A stretch of DNA of 64,000 nt from an uncultured Planctomycetota bacterium (GTDB lineage: Bacteria > Planctomycetota > Brocadiia > CAIUPP01): positions 26,751 through 90,750 of the forward strand of contig CAIUPP010000068.1 of the NCBI GenBank assembly GCA_903901045.1, in the 5' to 3' direction. A program made the position numbers and the translations under genes. Shown here piece by piece: positions 42,153 to 51,809 of this stretch (position 1 is the first letter of the stretch; each line of letters starts with the position of its first letter). The notes below the pieces were generated by a model. That model saw only the letters and a program-made list of their open reading frames with translations, did not search any database and was not told the DNA's origin.

Positions 42153-43526
42153 ATGTGGAGGCGATTTGTTTCGGCGTTCACGTTGATCGAGCTGCTAGTC
42201 GTAATCGCGATCATAGCGATACTGGCGGGGATGCTCTTGCCGGCGCTGGCAGCGGCGCGGGAGAAAGCGCGTCGCACCGCCTGCCTCAATAATCTCAGCC
42301 AGATGTCCAAAGGACTTGAGAGCTATTCCGGAGACTACGGCGGCTATTTCCCGTCGTGGGCTGCTTACCGCGGCAGCACGTCGTTCTGGGGCGGCAGGGC
42401 GGGCAACAACTACGCATGGGATTACGGCACGGCCGACGGGGGCATGGTGTCGAACCCCAAGGTTCCCGGTCAAGTGCTCTCGCAGCAGCCGAACTATCAG
42501 GACGATGGCTACCGCATCCGGACGAATCGCTATGAGTGGGGCCCCCAATATTTCCGGACGATCTACTGGGGACTTCCGGGGAAGACAGCGAACAGTGAGT
42601 ACAACTGGGGCCTGACGATCACGAAGGGCAATCTGAACATGGCGCCGGTGGGACTCGGATACCTGGTTGCCGGCGGCTATGCGGGGGATGCGCGTTTCTG
42701 CTTCTGCCCTTCCTCCGGCGGCAATATGCCCGCTGACGGGCGGCTCATGGACTCCGGCGTGCCCTGGAGCAGCCTGAATGTGCATCCCACGGCCACAACC
42801 CTGGCCGAACTTCAGAAGGCCGGCGGGTTCGACCATAACGCCATTGCCTATGGCGACTGGGGGAACGTCCTCAATGTCGTGGGCAACAACGGCAATTTGT
42901 ACGGCTATCTTGGGATTGGCGTTCAAAGCAGCTATAATTATCGCGACGTTCCGTGCGCCATTGCGGACTCCGGTTCCAATGCGGGAACGACTCCGGAGCT
43001 CGAAGTGGCCAAGATTCCCGCACCCGACGGGACTTATGCGACGAGCCTGGCGGATTATCGGAACATTCCGCAAAGCAAGGACTATCAGGTTTACCTGGGG
43101 TACTCGAAGCCGAAGATGAAGATCAGCCCGGGCGGTCCCATATTCAAGACTCAGAAGATGCTCGGCGGGCGGGCGCTGGTGAGCGACTCCTTCTCGCGAG
43201 CCACGTCGGACGCCGGAAGCCACATGATTCCCGGCAACGCCGCGTATGCGCATCGCGACGGCTACAACGTGCTTTATGGCGACTGGAGCGCCCGCTGGTA
43301 TGGCGATCCGCAAACCAAATTCATGTGGTGGCATTACTACCCCTACAACGTCACCATCTACTATCAGGCTGGCGAGACCCACCAACTGGAGAACAATTTC
43401 ATTCACATGTACCAGTACTGCAATGCGGCCAACGACGGCCAGTGGGGTTGCAGCGGTGATGACCAGAAGCAGAGCGACGAAATCTGGCATCAGTTGGACG
43501 TTTCACAAGGCATTGACGCGAACTAG
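42153..43526 (+). CDS. Prepilin-type N-terminus, H-X9-DG-like protein 2
   Basis: A 457-aa paralog of the preceding gene: [40 protein letters not shown] and [20 protein letters not shown] are nearly identical, while the middle differs in short loops. SD AAAGGGTG. It was clearly made by tandem duplication. Role as in twin 1; such proteins are numerous in Lentisphaerota-like genomes and of unknown exact function, perhaps as pseudopilins of a type II-like secretion system. Confidence 0.9.
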   Translation: MWRRFVSAFTLIELLVVIAIIAILAGMLLPALAAAREKARRTACLNNLSQMSKGLESYSGDYGGYFPSWAAYRGSTSFWGGRAGNNYAWDYGTADGGMVSNPKVPGQVLSQQPNYQDDGYRIRTNRYEWGPQYFRTIYWGLPGKTANSEYNWGLTITKGNLNMAPVGLGYLVAGGYAGDARFCFCPSSGGNMPADGRLMDSGVPWSSLNVHPTATTLAELQKAGGFDHNAIAYGDWGNVLNVVGNNGNLYGYLGIGVQSSYNYRDVPCAIADSGSNAGTTPELEVAKIPAPDGTYATSLADYRNIPQSKDYQVYLGYSKPKMKISPGGPIFKTQKMLGGRALVSDSFSRATSDAGSHMIPGNAAYAHRDGYNVLYGDWSARWYGDPQTKFMWWHYYPYNVTIYYQAGETHQLENNFIHMYQYCNAANDGQWGCSGDDQKQSDEIWHQLDVSQGIDAN

Positions 43527-43566
43527 CCGGGGCAGACGGTGCGCGCCGGGTCTTTGACGATGGAGG

Positions 43567-43599
43567 GCGCCCTCGGACCAAGGCAGTGTCCGAGGGCGC
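43567..43599 (+). terminator. Hairpin after the second prepilin twin
   Basis: Perfect 12-bp arms GCGCCCTCGGAC and GTCCGAGGGCGC, 9-base loop, forty bases after the stop codon; followed by TGTTCC rather than a T tract. Confidence 0.65.
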
Positions 43600-43669
43600 T
43601 GTTCCTCCGCGACGCGCCGTTCTTTGGCAGGCTCCCGAAAGAACCAGGGGAAGGAAAGTACGTCAAAAT

Positions 43670-45235
43670 ATGACTCCTGACGATCTCATACTGGCCTTTG
43701 CGCGCGCGGAGGCGGGCAGTCTTCCGGTCCGCTTCAAGATCGAGAACGAAGCCGGGGACGGCTACGTCATCGAGCGCAAAGGGCAGGGGCACCTGATCAC
43801 CGGAAGCAATGCGCGCTCCTGTTTGCACGGGCTGTATCACCTTCAGATGGGGCGACCCGCCGGGAAGTTCAAGTCGGCCTTCGGCGTGCGCGGCATCAAC
43901 ACCTGCGAATCGCTGGCGCGCCACACCCCCGAGGAAATGCGCCTCCTGATCGACCGGATGGGGCATTGGCGCATGAATGCGCTGGTGGTCCACGTCAGCT
44001 ACGGCTGGCGGCGGCAGCGCGACCTGATCATCGCTGAATGCGCCAAGCGCGGGATCGACCTGGTCTTCTATGTCTACGCCAACCTGGCCTTCCTTCCCCC
44101 CGACGCGCCGGCGCGATGGTTCGCCAAGCGGGAGGATGGCACGCCGATCACGAAGCAACTGGAATGCGAGACGCGCCTCTGCCTTGCCGAGCCGGAGGGG
44201 TTGCGGGCATCGGACGAGGGAGCGGAGCGGTTCTTCCGCGACGAGGCCGGACCGGCCGCTTCGCTCGTGGCGACCACCGGCGACGGCTACTCCCATTGCC
44301 GCTGTCCGCGCTGCCGCTCGCTATCGCCCACGGAACAGTTCCAGCCCATCCTGAAGAACTTCATCGACACCGGCCGGCGGCTGGTTCCGGGGAAGCGCCT
44401 GGAGTCGCTCATCTACGTGAACCGCTATCGTCCCCCCGCGCAGATGGCCATTCATAACCGTCTCGACGCCGTGCTCTTCGACGACCACGTCCGCATGCGC
44501 TGGCGCGCGCTGGGCGAGGAACATCCGGCCATGACCAATCCGGAGAACTACGTCGACCCGTCATCGGTGGGGGTGCCGATCAACGTGTACCTGGCCGACC
44601 GGCTCGCGGAATGGCGCGCCAAGTTCCATGGCGGCGTCGCGATTTTCGACAACCTCCAATTGCACAGCACCTGCTCCTGCCCCCAGCCGAACACTGGCGC
44701 GCTTCTGCGCGACATGCGCCGGGCGAGCCGCCTGGGCGTGGGGGGGATGATTTTCGAGATGCTCACGGGGCCGACGTATTTCCTCGACCAGATGGGCGTC
44801 CTGTCCGACGTCATGTGGAATCTGGATATCCCGTACCAACCGAGCCGGAGCGAGGGATGGTGCTCGGAGCACTGCCCCCCCGGGCCGCTGTTCTTCCTGG
44901 AGTCGTACGGCTTTCCATGGAAGGAGTTCCGCGGCGACTTTGAGGAGACGCTCCAGCAGCACATGCACAACCTGCGCGAGCTGGACCGCGCGCCCTCCGG
45001 CGCGAACGTGAAGAAACTCATCGAACATATGTACCGCGACCCGCTACGGTTCGACCGGCAGGCCACGGCATTCCGCTATCTCAAGCAGTTCAACAATCGC
45101 ACGCCGGTCTCCGGCCTCACGCCCGCCGAGGCCAACTTCCTGGCCCGGGCGAAGCTCTGGGACGTTATGGAGCCAATGAAGGACCCCATTGCCGAAACCG
45201 ATGCGATCGTGCAGGGGATCCTCCGGCGCCTATAG
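43670..45235 (+). CDS. GH20/DUF4838-like glycosidase-type TIM barrel protein
   Basis: The 521-aa protein starts at the ATG at 43670 (AAGGAAAG upstream); the 28 codons before it are not coding in character. It begins with an N-terminal alpha/beta domain (ITGSNARSCLHGLYHLQ) typical of GH20, GH67 and DUF4838 proteins. A barrel with LLIDRMGHWRMNALVVHVSY, HCRCPRCRSLSPT (a Cys cluster, perhaps zinc) and FDNLQLHSTCSCPQ follows. No signal peptide. Cytoplasmic hexosaminidase- or glucuronidase-like activity is the closest guess; the catalytic pair was not assigned. First gene of a set with the nitrilase and the LamG glycosidase. Confidence 0.75.
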   Translation: MTPDDLILAFARAEAGSLPVRFKIENEAGDGYVIERKGQGHLITGSNARSCLHGLYHLQMGRPAGKFKSAFGVRGINTCESLARHTPEEMRLLIDRMGHWRMNALVVHVSYGWRRQRDLIIAECAKRGIDLVFYVYANLAFLPPDAPARWFAKREDGTPITKQLECETRLCLAEPEGLRASDEGAERFFRDEAGPAASLVATTGDGYSHCRCPRCRSLSPTEQFQPILKNFIDTGRRLVPGKRLESLIYVNRYRPPAQMAIHNRLDAVLFDDHVRMRWRALGEEHPAMTNPENYVDPSSVGVPINVYLADRLAEWRAKFHGGVAIFDNLQLHSTCSCPQPNTGALLRDMRRASRLGVGGMIFEMLTGPTYFLDQMGVLSDVMWNLDIPYQPSRSEGWCSEHCPPGPLFFLESYGFPWKEFRGDFEETLQQHMHNLRELDRAPSGANVKKLIEHMYRDPLRFDRQATAFRYLKQFNNRTPVSGLTPAEANFLARAKLWDVMEPMKDPIAETDAIVQGILRRL

Positions 45236-45260
45236 TGAAAAGCGACTTGCGGAGAGTGAC

Positions 45261-46025
45261 ATGACCATGCGTGTCGGCCTGATCAAGGCGGTCCCGGAGC
45301 AGTGGGAACTGAAGAGGAACTGGGAGCGGTTCTGCGCCCTCGCCGAGCGCGCCGCACGGGAGAAATGCGACATCCTGTGCACTCCGGAGTGTTTTCTGGA
45401 CGGGTACGTCGTCACCGACAAGGAGTGGACGCCGCGGCGGTTCGCACGCATCTTCCAACCGCTGAACGGCGGTTACTTGAAGGAAGCGCGACGGCTGGCC
45501 AAGGCGCTGCGCCTTCACATCCTCTTCGGATTCACCCAGAAGGCCCGGGGGGGGGCGTACAACGCCGCGGCTCTCCTGGACGATCGCGGCAAGCTGGTCG
45601 GCGTTTACCACAAAACGCACCTGCTGGACCATGACCGGCGATACCTGCCGGGGCGGGACCTGCCGGTTTTTCGCACGCGCTTCGGCCGCCTCGGTGTGCT
45701 GATCTGCGCGGACCGGCGCTGGCCCGAGGCCGCGCGCACGCTGCGCGTGAAAGGGGCCGAAATTCTCTTCATCCCCAGCTACGGCATGTGGAGCGAGGCG
45801 AACGAGTGGTGGATGCGGACGCGCGCGTACGAGAATGAAACCTTCCTCTGCTTCGTGCACCCGCGCGTCGCTTTCATCGCGGGGCCGAAGGGGGATATCG
45901 AGGCGAAGCTGCAATCGAATAAGGACGACCTGCTCATTCATGACGTGGACCTCGGACTGAACAGCCGGGTGATGCTCGACAACCGCCGTCCGGAACTATA
46001 CCGCTCCCTTGCCACTCGCTCCTGA
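45261..46025 (+). CDS. Nitrilase-family carbon-nitrogen hydrolase
   Basis: A 254-aa enzyme with the complete Glu-Lys-Cys triad: Glu43 in TPECFLDGY, Lys117 in VYHKTHL, Cys148 in LICADRRWPE. The family hydrolyses amides such as N-carbamoyl amino acids, omega-amides or N-acyl compounds. The ATG at 45261 has GGAGAG upstream; an ATG two codons on is possible. It lies 25 bp after the GH20-like gene and 12 bp before the giant LamG protein gene, so all three look co-transcribed. Confidence 0.9.
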   Translation: MTMRVGLIKAVPEQWELKRNWERFCALAERAAREKCDILCTPECFLDGYVVTDKEWTPRRFARIFQPLNGGYLKEARRLAKALRLHILFGFTQKARGGAYNAAALLDDRGKLVGVYHKTHLLDHDRRYLPGRDLPVFRTRFGRLGVLICADRRWPEAARTLRVKGAEILFIPSYGMWSEANEWWMRTRAYENETFLCFVHPRVAFIAGPKGDIEAKLQSNKDDLLIHDVDLGLNSRVMLDNRRPELYRSLATRS

Positions 46026-46037
46026 AGGAGACCCAGT

Positions 46038-49000
46038 ATGCGCACCGCCTGCCTGAGTCTGATCCTGTCGCTTGGCGTTTCCGCGTGGGCCGCCGCGGCC
46101 CCCGTTCCCGCCGCTCACTGGGACTTCACCGAAGGGAGCGGCGCAGTGCTGCACGACCGCAGCGGCAATCATCACGATGGCAAGGTCATCGGCGCGCAAT
46201 GGGTCAAGAGCGGCGAGCGCTGGGCGCTCCAATTCAACGGCTCCAACTCCTACGTGGATTGCGGCGGCGCGACCGCGCCCGAGCTGGGAGAGGAGTTCAC
46301 CGTCGCCGCGTGGGTGAAGCTGACGGCCTCGCCCTACCCGGATTGGAATACGAACTGGGGAATCATCTCGACGGAGACGCTCGGCGAGAGCGGCATCATG
46401 TTGCGCGTCGACGGGGCGGCGGGGCAGGAGTATTTCCGCCTCAACCCCGGCGGCGGGAACTTCAACGGTTTCATGGCGGGGCCGCGGATCGAGAACAACA
46501 CCTATTACTACCTGGCCGCCACATACAAGGGGGGGCTGGCGCAACTCTTCCTGGACGGCTGGATTCAGAAGGCGCTTCCGGGATTGCCCAAGCCGGTCGT
46601 GGCCAAGCGGTATTTCAGGATCAGCGAGGCGGGGCAGGGATTTGACGGGATCATCGACGACGTGGCGGTGTTCAACACCGCCCTGACGCGGCAGGAGATC
46701 ATGGAACTCTACAAGGGCGGCGCCGCCGCGCGCGGGAAGGACTCCGCCTGGATCGGCACGATGCCGATGCGCATTTTCGACCGCGCGCGCTACGGGCAGG
46801 TCGCTTGCGAGGTGGACTTCCGCGGGCTGGCGGGCCTGCCGCAGGACTGCTCCGTGCGTGTCACGCTCCAGCCGCTGCCTGCGCGCACGGCGATCAAGAC
46901 GGTGACGCTGGCCGCCATCCCGGAAGAGGGAAAGAAGGAGTTCACGTTCAACCTCACCGGTCAACCCGAGGGACGTTACGAAATCAGCGCCGTCGTGATG
47001 CAGGGAGAGAAGGTCGTTATGGAGAAGAGCGCGGCGTTCGAGTACCCGACTCCGCCTGTGCGCCTTCCCGCGCCGCAGGAGGCGAGCGTCGCCGCGATGC
47101 CCGCCGTGGCGGCCCCGATGCCCTATCAGGTGGTCCTGGGGGCCGGGGGCGGCTTCACCCTGAACGCCGGCGGAAAACGCTTTGCCGTGGAGTCGCTCTT
47201 CTCCTATCCCAACGGGGGGGAGAACGGCTGGATGACCGACGCACCCGCCGCCAGGCCGGAAGCGCAATGGCGCGCCGACAGGAGCGAGCCGGACGCGGCC
47301 ACGCGCCTCATCACCAGCGAGGGAACTTCCTACCGGGTCAGCCGGCGGATGGAGTTGCGGGAGAACCGCATCGTCATTCAGGACACCTTCACCAACAAGG
47401 GAAAGGAGCCGGTCGGCATTCTCCTGTCGCACCGCATCCGCCCGCTACAGGGACTCTGGGAGGAGGGTTTCCTCTCCGGGTACAACCACGTGCGTCCGCA
47501 GGCGGCGCTGTCGATCAACTACAACCCCACGCTTTTCCTGCGCACGGCGGGGATGGGGCTGGGCGTGATAGCGCTGGATGACGTTTTCATCATGCAATCG
47601 AAGGGGGAATTCGCCCCCGCCGCGGCGCGCCTGCTCACCGACAATTTCGCGCTGGACGGCGGCGCTTCATACACCCTCGAATGGGCGATCTATCCCACCG
47701 CTTCCGGCGAATATTACGACTTCATCAACGCCGTGCGGCGCGACGAGGGGCGCAACGGCGTGACCCTCCAGGGCGCTTTCACGACCTCCGGCAGCATTCC
47801 CAGGGATGAACTGCTCGCCCGCTGGAACATCAAGTACCTCTCCGTCGGACAACTCAGCAACCCGCCGGATGACCCGGGAATCTCGCTGGAGGGGATCGAG
47901 TTCATCGAGTACCCGAAGATCCGCGCGGCGCTTCGGCAGGTCTGCGACAATCTGGCGCGCAGCCACCCGGATATCCAGCGCGTCTTCCACATTGCGCACA
48001 ACCTGTACGCCACGAACAAGCCGAATGAGAAATTCCCCGATTCGCGCATCATCGGCGCGGACGGCAAGCAGGGACTCATCGCCCCGTACAGCGCCTACTT
48101 CAGCAAGCAGCGGGTGGCGGAGGGGTGGAACTGGTATGGCTACTACCCGACGCTCACGAACAGCTTCAGCAAGGCGTTGCTCCAGAGTGTGGACGTCATG
48201 TTCGACGATATGCACGCCACGGGCGGGTTCATGGACGGTTTCTCCAAACCCTACGCCGGGGAGGAGACCTTCGACCAGTGGGACGGGCACACCGCCGAAA
48301 TCGACCCGAAGACCAAGTTGATCCTGCGAAAGAAGGGGGATGTCGTCCTCCTGTCGCAGGATGCCATGATCGCCTTCGCGCGGAAGATCACCGGGCGCGG
48401 CGGCGCGGTCATCGTCAACAACGCCATCATCACCCGCAGCATCGGGCGAGAGCAGATCATCGTGGACAAGGAGAATACGGAGAGCCCCTACGTGCACCTG
48501 GCGCAAACGCCCGTCTCGCTGGGGCGGTACCTGAGCACCGAGCGCGACGCCTACCTGGAGGTGCTGCGGAAACTCTCCCTGGGCAATCTGCACTTTTTCT
48601 ATCCCGGCGACGGGCTCTGGCCGCTGAACAGCTATGTCCCGAGCCATGACCACGTCGTCTGCCAGATGTACCCGATCACGGTCCAGGAGGTCCATGCCGG
48701 CTGGGTGAAGGGGAGCGACCGCCTTGTGACGATGAACTCCGGGACGTACGGCTGGCCCGGCGACCGCGATCTGCATTGCCTGCATTTCTACGACGCCTAC
48801 GGGTGGGAGGCCCCGCATTCTTTCTACACGACCGTCGATGAGGCGGGTGTGCGCACGGCCATGAAGTGCGGGGAGAACGAGATGGCTGTCCTCAGGAAGA
48901 TCCCCGTCACGCTGAGCGCCGCGGGGCGGGTCAACGTCCTGTGCACGCAGTACGACGCGCAGGGCGTCAACCTCCTGCTCAACGGGGAGGGGAAGGCGAC

Positions 49001-49172
49001 GCTGGAGTTGCGCAACGGGGAGTTCAAGCTCCAACCGGGCGCGGAGTACAAAGTCGAGGGCGGGGAGGCTGGGAGCGTGCGCGCCGACGCAGCGGGCAAG
49101 GTCGCGCTGGAGATCACGCTACATGGACAGACCACGGTGCGGGTGATGCCTGCGGCGCAGGGAAAGCAGTGA
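46038..49172 (+). CDS. Giant secreted LamG plus glycosidase-like protein, family member 2
   Basis: The 1,044-aa protein has a signal peptide (LSLILSLGVSAWAAAA), SD GAAGGAGA, and a LamG/concanavalin-like domain (about 25-230: HWDFTEGSGAVLHDRSG, GIIDDVAVFNTALT). A beta-rich region follows (about 350-560), then a barrel-like body with NWYGYYPTLTNSF and VDVMFDDMHATGGFMDGF (candidate catalytic Asp), and the C-terminal MYPITVQEVHAGWVKG block shared with the protein at 26,269. This is a secreted polysaccharide hydrolase by inference, a paralog of member 1 with a LamG domain added. Confidence 0.83.
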   Translation: MRTACLSLILSLGVSAWAAAAPVPAAHWDFTEGSGAVLHDRSGNHHDGKVIGAQWVKSGERWALQFNGSNSYVDCGGATAPELGEEFTVAAWVKLTASPYPDWNTNWGIISTETLGESGIMLRVDGAAGQEYFRLNPGGGNFNGFMAGPRIENNTYYYLAATYKGGLAQLFLDGWIQKALPGLPKPVVAKRYFRISEAGQGFDGIIDDVAVFNTALTRQEIMELYKGGAAARGKDSAWIGTMPMRIFDRARYGQVACEVDFRGLAGLPQDCSVRVTLQPLPARTAIKTVTLAAIPEEGKKEFTFNLTGQPEGRYEISAVVMQGEKVVMEKSAAFEYPTPPVRLPAPQEASVAAMPAVAAPMPYQVVLGAGGGFTLNAGGKRFAVESLFSYPNGGENGWMTDAPAARPEAQWRADRSEPDAATRLITSEGTSYRVSRRMELRENRIVIQDTFTNKGKEPVGILLSHRIRPLQGLWEEGFLSGYNHVRPQAALSINYNPTLFLRTAGMGLGVIALDDVFIMQSKGEFAPAAARLLTDNFALDGGASYTLEWAIYPTASGEYYDFINAVRRDEGRNGVTLQGAFTTSGSIPRDELLARWNIKYLSVGQLSNPPDDPGISLEGIEFIEYPKIRAALRQVCDNLARSHPDIQRVFHIAHNLYATNKPNEKFPDSRIIGADGKQGLIAPYSAYFSKQRVAEGWNWYGYYPTLTNSFSKALLQSVDVMFDDMHATGGFMDGFSKPYAGEETFDQWDGHTAEIDPKTKLILRKKGDVVLLSQDAMIAFARKITGRGGAVIVNNAIITRSIGREQIIVDKENTESPYVHLAQTPVSLGRYLSTERDAYLEVLRKLSLGNLHFFYPGDGLWPLNSYVPSHDHVVCQMYPITVQEVHAGWVKGSDRLVTMNSGTYGWPGDRDLHCLHFYDAYGWEAPHSFYTTVDEAGVRTAMKCGENEMAVLRKIPVTLSAAGRVNVLCTQYDAQGVNLLLNGEGKATLELRNGEFKLQPGAEYKVEGGEAGSVRADAAGKVALEITLHGQTTVRVMPAAQGKQ

Positions 49173-49228
49173 ACGCCGCGTAATCCGGTCGGCGTGAGTG
49201 CGCGCAGAATGACGCGCGTAGGAGATGT

Positions 49229-49347
49229 GGAGTGCGCCGCCGTCGGCGGCGCTTTGGCTCATGGGGAAGGTGAGAAACCAAGTCCCGATATCCTGTGGTC
49301 GGCCATGCTTGCTCCGAGCCAAAGCGGCGTCGTTGCCGCCGCAGTCC
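49229..49347. repeat. Imperfect 32-bp inverted repeat, 119-bp element
   Basis: The arms 49229-49260 and 49316-49347 match in 25 of 32 positions when one is reversed; each contains a GCGGCG-rich core and ends in GCTTTGGCTC or its complement. It sits in the 260-bp gap between convergent genes. Possibly a MITE-like or REP-type unit. Confidence 0.65.
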
Positions 49348-49432
49348 ATAGGAGGTGGCGCTGTAGAACCTGCGCCCGGCAGTTCAGTGCCGGGCCAGCT
49401 CCATGCCGTTCCGCCAGGTCGGTGGGCCGTGT

Positions 49433-49888
49433 TCAGACCATCACCGGCTTGCAGAGTTGCTTGAGCCAGCGCGCTTCGATCTTCACCGACCGGGTGTGGA
49501 CCCCGGGGTTGAAGTACACTTCCTTCTTGAAGAGAAGGTTGCGGTCCATGTACACCTGGACCGGCTTGAGGTGCCCGAAGGGGGGCACGCAGCCGACCTC
49601 GCAACCGGCCACGTCCAACACCGTTTCAGGCTTGGCAAAGCCCACCTTGCGCGTGCCTGCCGCCTCCGCCAGCTTCCGGGCGTCAAAGCGCATGTCGCCG
49701 GGCAGGATGACCTGGATGACCCTGCCCTCCGCCGTTTCGAGCATGAGGTTCTTCACCGTATCGCCGACCGGCACCCCCAGCTTTTCGGCCATCGTCGGGT
49801 TGGTGTAGACCGCCTCGTGCTCGATTACCGAGAAAGGCACGTTCTGTTCCTTCAAGAGCGCCAGTATCTTTTGTTCCAGGTCGGCCAT
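49433..49888 (-). CDS. YbaK/ProX-type aminoacyl-tRNA deacylase
   Basis: A 151-aa single-domain YbaK/EbsC protein that hydrolyses mischarged tRNAs (Cys-tRNAPro or Ala-tRNAPro). VPFSVIEHEAVYTNPTMAEK and the conserved Lys region VKNLMLETAEG are seen, with ending GCVPPFGHLKPVQVYMD. The ATG at 49888 has AAAGGGAAC upstream; the frame extends further but overlaps the transporter stop. It lies 35 bp after dctM in the same direction, so may be co-transcribed though functionally unrelated. Confidence 0.92.
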   Translation of the reverse strand: MADLEQKILALLKEQNVPFSVIEHEAVYTNPTMAEKLGVPVGDTVKNLMLETAEGRVIQVILPGDMRFDARKLAEAAGTRKVGFAKPETVLDVAGCEVGCVPPFGHLKPVQVYMDRNLLFKKEVYFNPGVHTRSVKIEARWLKQLCKPVMV

Positions 49889-49923
49889 GCGTTCCCTTTG
49901 CGAAATGGGCCCTGCCTGCGCGC

Positions 49924-51225
49924 TCACTTCATCAGCAGGTTCGGCAGGAAGGTGGCGAGCTGGGGGAAGATGAAGAGGAGGATCGCGACGAATACCAGCG
50001 CGAGAAGGAAGGGGTAGACGCCGCGATAGATGACGCCGAAGGGAACTTTGGTGATGTTCTTGACCACGAAGACGTTGATGGCGACGGGGGGAATGACCAC
50101 GCCGATCATCACCGTGACGCCCACCAGCATTCCGAACCAGAGCGGGTCGAAGCCGAGTTTCTGGACCGCGGGGTAGAAAATCGGCGTGGCAAGCACCATG
50201 AAGGCGAGGTCGTCAATGAAGGAGCCGCCGATCAGGTAGACGAGGCAGATCAGCGCCATGATGGCGCGCGGGGAGAGGGGGAGGGATGTGACCCAGTCCG
50301 CGGCGATCATGGGAATGCGCGTCACGGCCAGGAAGTGCCCCAGCACCGTGGAGCCGGCGATGAGCATCAGCACCATGCAGGCGGTGCGAAGCGACTCGTC
50401 GACCGACTTGAAGAATCCCTTGAACGTCAGATCGCGCCGAACCAGCGAGAGCACCAGGACGGCGGCGGTGCCGACGCTGCCCGCCTCGGTGGGGGTGAAG
50501 AAGCCTTCCATCAGGCCGCCGATGACGAGCAGGAAGACGCCGATGACGTAAAGGCACTCCGGCAGCGAGGCGGCGCGCTCCTTCCAGGTCGAACGTTCCC
50601 CGTGCGGCCCGAGCTTCGGATTGATGCGGCACCAGCCGAAGATGACGATGATGAAGCAGGCGGCTATGAGCAGCCCGGGTATCAGCCCGGCCAGAAACAG
50701 CCTGCCGATGGATTGCTGCGTGATGACGCCGAAGACGATGAGGGTGACGCTGGGGGGCAGGAGGATGCCCAGCGTGCCGACGCTGGCGACTACGCCGGTG
50801 GAGAGGCGGCGGTCGTAGTTGTAGCGGTCCATCTCCGGCACCGCGACGCTTGCGAAGGTCGCCGCCGTGGCGGGGGAGGAGCCGCAAATTGCCTTGAAAA
50901 CCGTCGCGCCGCCGACGGTCGCCATCGCCAGTCCGCCGGGGATGTGGCCGATGAAGCGGTAGGCGGCCTGGTAGAGGCGCCGCGCGATGCCGGCGTTGAA
51001 GGCCACCTGCCCCATGAGGATGAAGAGCGGGATCACCGTGAAGCCATAGCTGGTGAAGGTATCGAAGAAGTCCTTCGCCAGGATGTTCACGCCGGCGTGG
51101 AAGTTGACGATGATGCTGAAGCCGACGACGCCGACAAGCGCCATTGCGAAGCCCAACTCGATGCCGGTCGGGAAGAGCGCCAGCAGCAGGAGCAGGCCGA
51201 CGATACCGATGGTGACTTCACTCAT
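49924..51225 (-). CDS. dctM: TRAP transporter large permease DctM
   Basis: A 433-aa polytopic protein with about 12 hydrophobic segments. Typical DctM strings are seen: VFKAICGSSPATAATFASVA, VGTLGILLPPSVTLIVFGVI and GFFTPTEAGSVGTAAVLVL. It carries out Na+-driven uptake with DctQ and DctP. Its start overlaps the dctQ stop by 8 bp, so they are coupled. The substrate is unknown; C4-dicarboxylates, sugar acids or sialic acid are typical, and the carbohydrate context fits a sugar acid. Confidence 0.95.
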   Translation of the reverse strand: MSEVTIGIVGLLLLLALFPTGIELGFAMALVGVVGFSIIVNFHAGVNILAKDFFDTFTSYGFTVIPLFILMGQVAFNAGIARRLYQAAYRFIGHIPGGLAMATVGGATVFKAICGSSPATAATFASVAVPEMDRYNYDRRLSTGVVASVGTLGILLPPSVTLIVFGVITQQSIGRLFLAGLIPGLLIAACFIIVIFGWCRINPKLGPHGERSTWKERAASLPECLYVIGVFLLVIGGLMEGFFTPTEAGSVGTAAVLVLSLVRRDLTFKGFFKSVDESLRTACMVLMLIAGSTVLGHFLAVTRIPMIAADWVTSLPLSPRAIMALICLVYLIGGSFIDDLAFMVLATPIFYPAVQKLGFDPLWFGMLVGVTVMIGVVIPPVAINVFVVKNITKVPFGVIYRGVYPFLLALVFVAILLFIFPQLATFLPNLLMK

Positions 51226-51748
51226 GGCCGCCTCGCAAGCTGATCACGATGTCGCAGAGCAACACGACGACCTGGACGAATGAGGCGAGCGCCAGGCCGA
51301 ACGCGATGGGGTAGAAGGGGAGTTGCAGCGTCAGGGAGACCTCGCCGGAGGCGCGCAGGTCCAGACCGAAGCGGATCAAGTTCCAGCCGAGCAGCAGGAA
51401 GAGTCCGGCGGACATGAGCCGCGTGGTGATATGTATCCCCATTTGGACGCGTTTCGGCAGGGGGGTGAGGAAGGTGTCCACGAAGACATGGCCGCGCACC
51501 CAGGAGGTGAAGGGCATGGCCAGCCCGATGGCGATGCCTCCGGCAAACCCGACCAACTCGTAGGTGCCGGGGATCGGCTTGATCCAGCTCCTCAGGAAGT
51601 CGAAGCCGGCCGCGTGGGGGATGGCGCTGAACATTGTCCGCAACAGGACATCGCAGATCGTCAGCACCATCAGGAACACCAGGCTTGCGCCTGCGATCCA
51701 TTGGAGCACTCGGCTGCTCTTCAAGACGATGGCCAAAATGCGCGTCAT
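51218..51748 (-). CDS. dctQ: TRAP transporter small permease DctQ
   Basis: A 176-aa protein with four hydrophobic segments: VLQWIAGASLVFLMVLTICD, LVGFAGGIAIGLAMPFTSWV, LMSAGLFLLLGWNLIRFG and PFYPIAFGLALASFVQVVVL. This is the standard DctQ layout. The ATG at 51748 (AAGGTGG upstream) is chosen; the 25 codons before it overlap the intergenic palindrome at 51775. It follows dctP by 61 bp. Confidence 0.92.
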   Translation of the reverse strand: MTRILAIVLKSSRVLQWIAGASLVFLMVLTICDVLLRTMFSAIPHAAGFDFLRSWIKPIPGTYELVGFAGGIAIGLAMPFTSWVRGHVFVDTFLTPLPKRVQMGIHITTRLMSAGLFLLLGWNLIRFGLDLRASGEVSLTLQLPFYPIAFGLALASFVQVVVLLCDIVISLRGGHE

Positions 51749-51774
51749 CAGTCCACCTTGCACAAGAGAGGCAA

Positions 51775-51794
51775 GGGCGCAGCATGCTGCGCCC
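51775..51794. repeat. 20-bp perfect palindrome between dctP and dctQ
   Basis: GGGCGCAGCATGCTGCGCCC, followed by CTGCAACCG. It may lower expression of dctQM relative to dctP, as intercistronic hairpins often do in TRAP and ABC operons. Confidence 0.75.
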
Positions 51795-51809
51795 CTGCAA
51801 CCGACGGGT

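Noticed and set aside
42195..43490. 431-aa open frame antisense to the second prepilin twin
   Set aside because: The plus-strand frame has the diagnostic prepilin and H-X9-DG motifs, so the antisense frame is fortuitous.
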